A stretch of DNA of 54,304 nucleotides from NCBI GenBank assembly GCA_943333275.1, contig CALQSQ010000034.1:1-54304 (forward strand). Reading direction: 5' to 3'. A program made the translations under genes and the position numbers. Below the pieces are notes generated by a model, which was not told where the DNA came from, searched no databases, and saw only the letters and a list, made by a program, of their open reading frames with translations. Below, in pieces: positions 50,948 to 54,304 of this stretch (position 1 is the first letter of the stretch; every line of letters starts with the position of its first letter). Source of the stretch: Akkermansia muciniphila. Its GTDB lineage: Bacteria; Verrucomicrobiota; Verrucomicrobiia; Verrucomicrobiales; V1-33.

Positions 50948-52483
50948 TCACTGAAAAGTAATCTCCACCCGGTAAAACTTCCTTCCCGTCGTCGGTGCCG
51001 TGTCGGTGGCCACGGCAGCGTATGTTCCCAAATCCACGGTCACCGGGATCACAGGCGTGGTTTTCCAGGGCCCCTGCAGATTCGTGGACTGACTCACGGT
51101 GTAGCCGTAGCCCGTCCTTCCCTGCCAGCGCAGCACTACATTTCCCGCCTCCTGGGCGATCCGCAGGTTTTTCACCGCCTGGCTGACCACGGGAGTGAGT
51201 TGCATCGTTAGCTGGACTGGGCGGTGGTCAGATACGGCGATGAGGCTGGCTCCCGCTGTGTCGGTCGGCCAGTAAATATAGCCGCTAAGCACTCCCACTC
51301 CCAACTTGGAGGGCAGCACGTAATCCACCCGCAGGTTGAACGTGCTGGTATCGTAACCGGAGTGGTTGAAATAACCTGTCCCAAATGGGAAGGGGGGAGT
51401 TTGCTGGGACCGATAGGGCGAGTAGAGCGAATTGACGCGCGGGTGATCGAGGATTTGCCGGATGGCCGCAAGATAGCTGGCTCCCTTGAAAGGATCCGCA
51501 TTGTGATCCCCCATGATCACGAATCGTTCATCTTCGGCCAATCCACCCGCCACACCCGCGTCATCCTTGATATAGCCTGAAGTCTGCGGGGAGAGATAAT
51601 CGGCCCAGAGCTTGATTTCATCGTGATTGCGCCGGCCATTGCGATCCTCCGTGCCATCAAAGGTTGGGGGCGTGGGGTGATCCACGAGCAGGTGGACGAT
51701 GTGGGAGTTGATGCTTATAGGCACATCCCAGTGGCTCTTGGAACTGATGCGGAATCCCGCCAGCGCCGCCGGGGAATACCAGTCCGCAGGAATCGTGGGA
51801 GTGCCCGCGAAGTCCGGCAGCACAGCCCCGGGGATGTCCTTCCACAGCACCTTTTGAAACGTCCGCACATCCGCCGTCTGGATGGGAAATTTAGAATAGA
51901 TCACCATCCCATACTGCCCCGGCCAGCGTCCAAATCCATAGCAGTCGTTGCCATAGGTTTCCGTTCCCACCGCTGTGTCCACCGTGCCATTGCGGTCGTA
52001 ATCGAATCCCGAAGCATAGCCTGTGTTCACCGGAGCCACATAGCGGTATGCGTAGGAAATGGGCGGCTGGGCGGTCTTGGTTGGATCGGAAATGTTCTGC
52101 CCAACCGACAGGAAATTTTGCTGAAATAGCTGCGGCGCACTGCCCGTGCCATTCGGATTCGCGTCGTCGTAATCGAATTCGTTGAGCAGCAGCACATCCG
52201 GCCGGATTCGCTGAATGATTTCCGCGATCCTCCGCGGAGCGTCTGCCGCTGGATTCGCCAGCAACGTGGGGATCGGCGAGCCCCGATCAAACCGATTCAG
52301 CGTCACATTAAACGTGCAAAAGCGAATGGACGACGGAGGCGGAGCCCCGATGGCAACATGGAGGGAACCAAGCAACGCGAGCAGGAAAAAGACTGGGGGG
52401 AGGGCTTTCGTAATGCCCGATCCTAGGAAATTTTTCCAATTCCGGCAAGTGACAGAACCGTGAATTATTCCACCAGCAGCCAT
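50948..52483 (-). CDS. Secreted endonuclease/exonuclease/phosphatase-family protein
   Basis: A hydrophobic leader (PPVFFLLALLGSLHVAIG, about 29-46) precedes the fold: FCTFNVTLNRFDRG, RIRPDVLLLNEFDYDDAN (metal Glu), a mid LVDHPTPPTF, VIMGDHNADPF (Asp and Asn of the active site), and AVSDHRPVQL (final Asp-His). This is the DNase I/inositol-phosphatase type hydrolase superfamily. The C-terminal ~85 residues (LRWQGRTGYGYTV, ending KFYRVEITFQ) are a beta domain that recurs at the C-termini of verrucomicrobial secreted proteins. Substrate unknown (nucleic acid or phosphoester). The start at 52483 leaves 28 residues ahead of the leader; a later non-ATG start is possible. Confidence 0.8.
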   Translation of the reverse strand: MAAGGIIHGSVTCRNWKNFLGSGITKALPPVFFLLALLGSLHVAIGAPPPSSIRFCTFNVTLNRFDRGSPIPTLLANPAADAPRRIAEIIQRIRPDVLLLNEFDYDDANPNGTGSAPQLFQQNFLSVGQNISDPTKTAQPPISYAYRYVAPVNTGYASGFDYDRNGTVDTAVGTETYGNDCYGFGRWPGQYGMVIYSKFPIQTADVRTFQKVLWKDIPGAVLPDFAGTPTIPADWYSPAALAGFRISSKSHWDVPISINSHIVHLLVDHPTPPTFDGTEDRNGRRNHDEIKLWADYLSPQTSGYIKDDAGVAGGLAEDERFVIMGDHNADPFKGASYLAAIRQILDHPRVNSLYSPYRSQQTPPFPFGTGYFNHSGYDTSTFNLRVDYVLPSKLGVGVLSGYIYWPTDTAGASLIAVSDHRPVQLTMQLTPVVSQAVKNLRIAQEAGNVVLRWQGRTGYGYTVSQSTNLQGPWKTTPVIPVTVDLGTYAAVATDTAPTTGRKFYRVEITFQ

Positions 52484-52511
52484 GAATTCAGCTGCGATGA
52501 AGATGCAGCAC

Positions 52512-52982
52512 TCACTGCCCCGCAGACAGCGTGCGCAGATTTGGCAGGGCCGGGGGAGTGACTCCCTGGATGGCGGGAGTCTCCGGGAGCGTTTCCGGTG
52601 CAATCTCCGGTGCGGTGGCTGCGGGCGTTTGAACGGTCTGGCCCGATTGATCCGGACGTTCCCAGCGGCGCGTTTTCAGGGAATGAAAGGCCATGAAGAT
52701 CACCACGCAGGCCGCCAAGGAAAGCACCAGCCTGACCGTGCGGAATCCCTTTTTCTCGAACAGCGCGATACCCGTCGAGTGCTGACGCGCCTTTTTCTCC
52801 TTGGGAATCGGATCGACCAAGGGCGGACGTTCCATGACCCGCGGAGCCGTGATCTCCCCGTGGCAGTGCGGGCAGGGCGCCGTCACTCCTGCCAACTCCA
52901 CCGGCACCGCCAGCTGGGCCTGGCAATGCCCACAGCTGAACTGCAGCGAATCATTCTTGAATTCTGTTTGCGAGGGGTTCAT
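52512..52982 (-). CDS. Zinc-ribbon membrane protein of unknown function
   Basis: The 156-residue product starts MNPSQTEFKNDSLQFSCGHCQAQL. It holds a zinc ribbon of two Cys-x-x-Cys pairs (CGHC at 17-20, CPHC at about 37-40), a helix near 83-100 (VRLVLSLAACVVIFMAF), and a Pro/Thr-rich tail. The ribbon followed by one helix resembles small membrane proteins seen in verrucomicrobia and planctomycetes; role unknown. It lies 28 bases upstream of the secreted hydrolase gene on the same strand and probably shares its transcript. Confidence 0.7.
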   Translation of the reverse strand: MNPSQTEFKNDSLQFSCGHCQAQLAVPVELAGVTAPCPHCHGEITAPRVMERPPLVDPIPKEKKARQHSTGIALFEKKGFRTVRLVLSLAACVVIFMAFHSLKTRRWERPDQSGQTVQTPAATAPEIAPETLPETPAIQGVTPPALPNLRTLSAGQ

Positions 52983-53158
52983 TTACTTAGGTAAGCTTAA
53001 CTAATGCACCGCCACTGTCTAATGATGATTATGATAAATGTAATCGCCTGTATTTGCCCTGCTCCTTCCCGCGATGCGTTCAGAAATCGGGACGTTTTCA
53101 CTTGGCAATCGAAGGCACCTTGCCTAAGTGGAGACCCATCGTCTGACCCTCTGCCACC

Positions 53159-53746
53159 GTGACCGATTCCCGCTCCGAACTCCTCGCCATCCTCTGTTCC
53201 CAATCCATTCTTTACGGCGAGTTCACGCTCGTTTCCGGGCAGAAAAGTGATTTCTATTGCGATTCCAAACAGACCACGCTCGACCCTCGCGGTGCCATGC
53301 TCATCGGGCAGGTGGGCTGGGAAATGATCGAGGAACAGGTGGAGAAGCACGGATGGAAAATCGATTCCATCGGCGGCCTGACCATGGGAGCGGATCCCAT
53401 CGCCCTGGCTGTGGGCATGGCCTCCAGTGCGGCGAATCCCGATGGTCCGGCCCCCCTCCAAGTCTTTTGCGTGCGCAAGACCGCCAAGGCCCACGGACGC
53501 AACCGGCTGATTGAAGGCCGCTTTGAAAAAGGCCACCAGGTCGTGGTCGTGGATGACGTCATCACCACCGGCGGCTCCACCCTGCAGGCCATCGATGCCA
53601 TCGAGTCCGAAGGCGGCAAAGTCATCATGGCCCTCGTGCTCGTCGATCGTCAGGAAGGCGGCCGCGCCGCCATCGAAGCCCGGGGCATCCCGGTATTTTC
53701 CATTTTCACACGGCAGGAGATTGACTCTGCCGCCAAACCCGTCTAG
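53159..53746 (+). CDS. pyrE: Orotate phosphoribosyltransferase
   Basis: PyrE joins orotate and PRPP to form OMP in de novo pyrimidine synthesis. The 195-residue product has FTLVSGQKSDFYCDSKQTTL (about 22, typical of bacterial PyrE), GGLTMGADPIA near 76, the Lys pair of RKTAKAHG near 109, and the PRPP motif VVVVDDVITTGGST near 128. Length is normal. A GTG at 53159 is used, since there is no ATG before the first helix; the frame upstream offers none. Confidence 0.93.
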   Translation: MTDSRSELLAILCSQSILYGEFTLVSGQKSDFYCDSKQTTLDPRGAMLIGQVGWEMIEEQVEKHGWKIDSIGGLTMGADPIALAVGMASSAANPDGPAPLQVFCVRKTAKAHGRNRLIEGRFEKGHQVVVVDDVITTGGSTLQAIDAIESEGGKVIMALVLVDRQEGGRAAIEARGIPVFSIFTRQEIDSAAKPV

Positions 53747-53763
53747 ACTACTCATCTGAACAG

Positions 53764-53769
53764 TATAAT
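53764..53769 (+). promoter_or_regulatory. Candidate -10 box of recA
   Basis: A perfect TATAAT lies 20 bases before the recA ATG. No good -35 is found at the expected distance. No palindrome of the form TGTTC-N4-GAACA, which I recall as the LexA site of this phylum, is visible, though GAACA occurs at 53758-53762 as a possible half-site. Confidence 0.4.
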
Positions 53770-53789
53770 CCTCCAACCAACCCATCCTC

Positions 53790-54304
53790 ATGGCCAAAGA
53801 CGACTCCAAACCCACCAAATCTGCTGCTGCCGCCGCTGATACCGCCCGCAATAAAAACCTCGATGCCGCCATCCAGCAGATCCAAAAGGACTTCGGCGAA
53901 GGCTCCATCATGCGCCTCGGCGGTGGCGATGTGGCCGATATCGACGTCATCCCTTCGGGAAATTTACTCATCGACCGCGCCCTCGGCGTCGGCGGATTTC
54001 CTCGTGGACGGGTCATCGAAGTCTTCGGCCCGGAATCCTCCGGTAAAACGACCCTGACCCTCACTGTCATCGCCCAGGCCCAGAAGCGCGGCGGTCTCGC
54101 AGCCTTCATCGACGTTGAACACGCCCTCGATCCCTCCTACACCAAAAAACTCGGCGTCAACCTCGCCGACCTTCTCGTTTCCCAACCCAGCTCCGGCGAA
54201 GAAGCGCTCCAAATTTGTGAAACGCTCATTCGTTCCAATGCCTTGGACGTCATCGTGCTCGACTCCGTCGCTGCCCTTGTCACCAAGCAGGAACTCGAAG
54301 GCGA
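53790..54304 (+). CDS. recA: Recombinase A, first 171 residues (3' end outside window)
   Basis: RecA promotes strand exchange and LexA cleavage. The visible part begins [17 protein letters not shown], a tail longer and more Ala-rich than usual. It continues with the canonical core: [40 protein letters not shown] (Walker A GPESSGKT near 80), [12 protein letters not shown], and [11 protein letters not shown] (Walker B, near 155). The frame is open to the window end. It starts 43 bases after pyrE. Confidence 0.97.
   Translation, partial: MAKDDSKPTKSAAAAADTARNKNLDAAIQQIQKDFGEGSIMRLGGGDVADIDVIPSGNLLIDRALGVGGFPRGRVIEVFGPESSGKTTLTLTVIAQAQKRGGLAAFIDVEHALDPSYTKKLGVNLADLLVSQPSSGEEALQICETLIRSNALDVIVLDSVAALVTKQELEG

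Noticed and set aside
53740..53789. LexA (SOS) box before recA
   Set aside because: Only a GAACA half-site is found; the matching TGTTC at the expected spacing is absent.

Overview
The window looks like chromosomal DNA of a Verrucomicrobiota bacterium, probably Verrucomicrobiales. It is fairly GC-rich and densely coding. The case rests on a combination of genes: a protein with two DUF1080 domains, a formylglycine-type sulfatase, a haem-binding 'CLHCHG' lipoprotein of the planctomycete/verrucomicrobial cytochrome type, a secreted sorbosone-dehydrogenase-like propeller, a monomeric NADP isocitrate dehydrogenase, and DUF4175/BatA-like membrane proteins. The assignment was made by reading alone; no search was run. 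Most genes are core metabolism or housekeeping (zwf, accD, trxB, purE, purK, icd, proA, recJ, pta, pyrE, recA), mixed with poorly known secreted and membrane proteins.

Layout. 1-600: the right end of an IS5-type element that has cut off the 3' end of a small membrane-protein gene. 1082-5975: a secreted beta-propeller protein and a 1079-residue FHA/proline-rich/membrane protein. 6009-12666: zwf on the minus strand, facing away from accD, trxB, purE-purK and a DUF1080 protein. 12733-13740: an insertion scar downstream of icd. It holds a vapBC toxin-antitoxin pair and the first ~17 codons of a four-helix-bundle gene, and it ends in a decayed second copy of the icd 3' end. 13743-20198: icd, a c-type cytochrome lipoprotein, a sulfatase, a secreted protein resembling an inactivated metallopeptidase, and a lipoprotein. 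20288-23772: DUF1990 and YndJ-like genes converging on proA, then an orphan LuxR-type response regulator.

23978-30605 is a phosphate-acquisition locus on the minus strand: pstS, pstC, pstA, two different pstB genes, phoU and a phosphate-selective-type porin. The two PstB proteins are degenerate in complementary ways, which predicts an asymmetric heterodimeric ATPase with one active and one dead ATP site. An 18-bp motif is shared by the pstS and porin upstream regions at the same distance (~110 bp) from each start codon, and probably marks the Pho-type operator of this organism.

30852-37891: a BlaR1-like M56 peptidase and BlaI-like repressor pair with a likely leaderless, self-regulated promoter, then an AlkD/AlkC-like repair protein, recJ, a YdcF-like protein, a ROK sugar kinase and two small unknowns. 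37979-44092: a DUF4175 protein and a BatA/vWA protein converge on a two-gene nucleotidyltransferase module. 44192-54304: zinc-ribbon proteins, pta, a deoxycytidylate-deaminase-like enzyme, a DUF3592 protein, a PhnP-like hydrolase, a P1B-4-type metal ATPase, a second FHA protein, a secreted endonuclease/exonuclease/phosphatase-family protein, pyrE and the start of recA. I found no tRNA, rRNA or CRISPR array.
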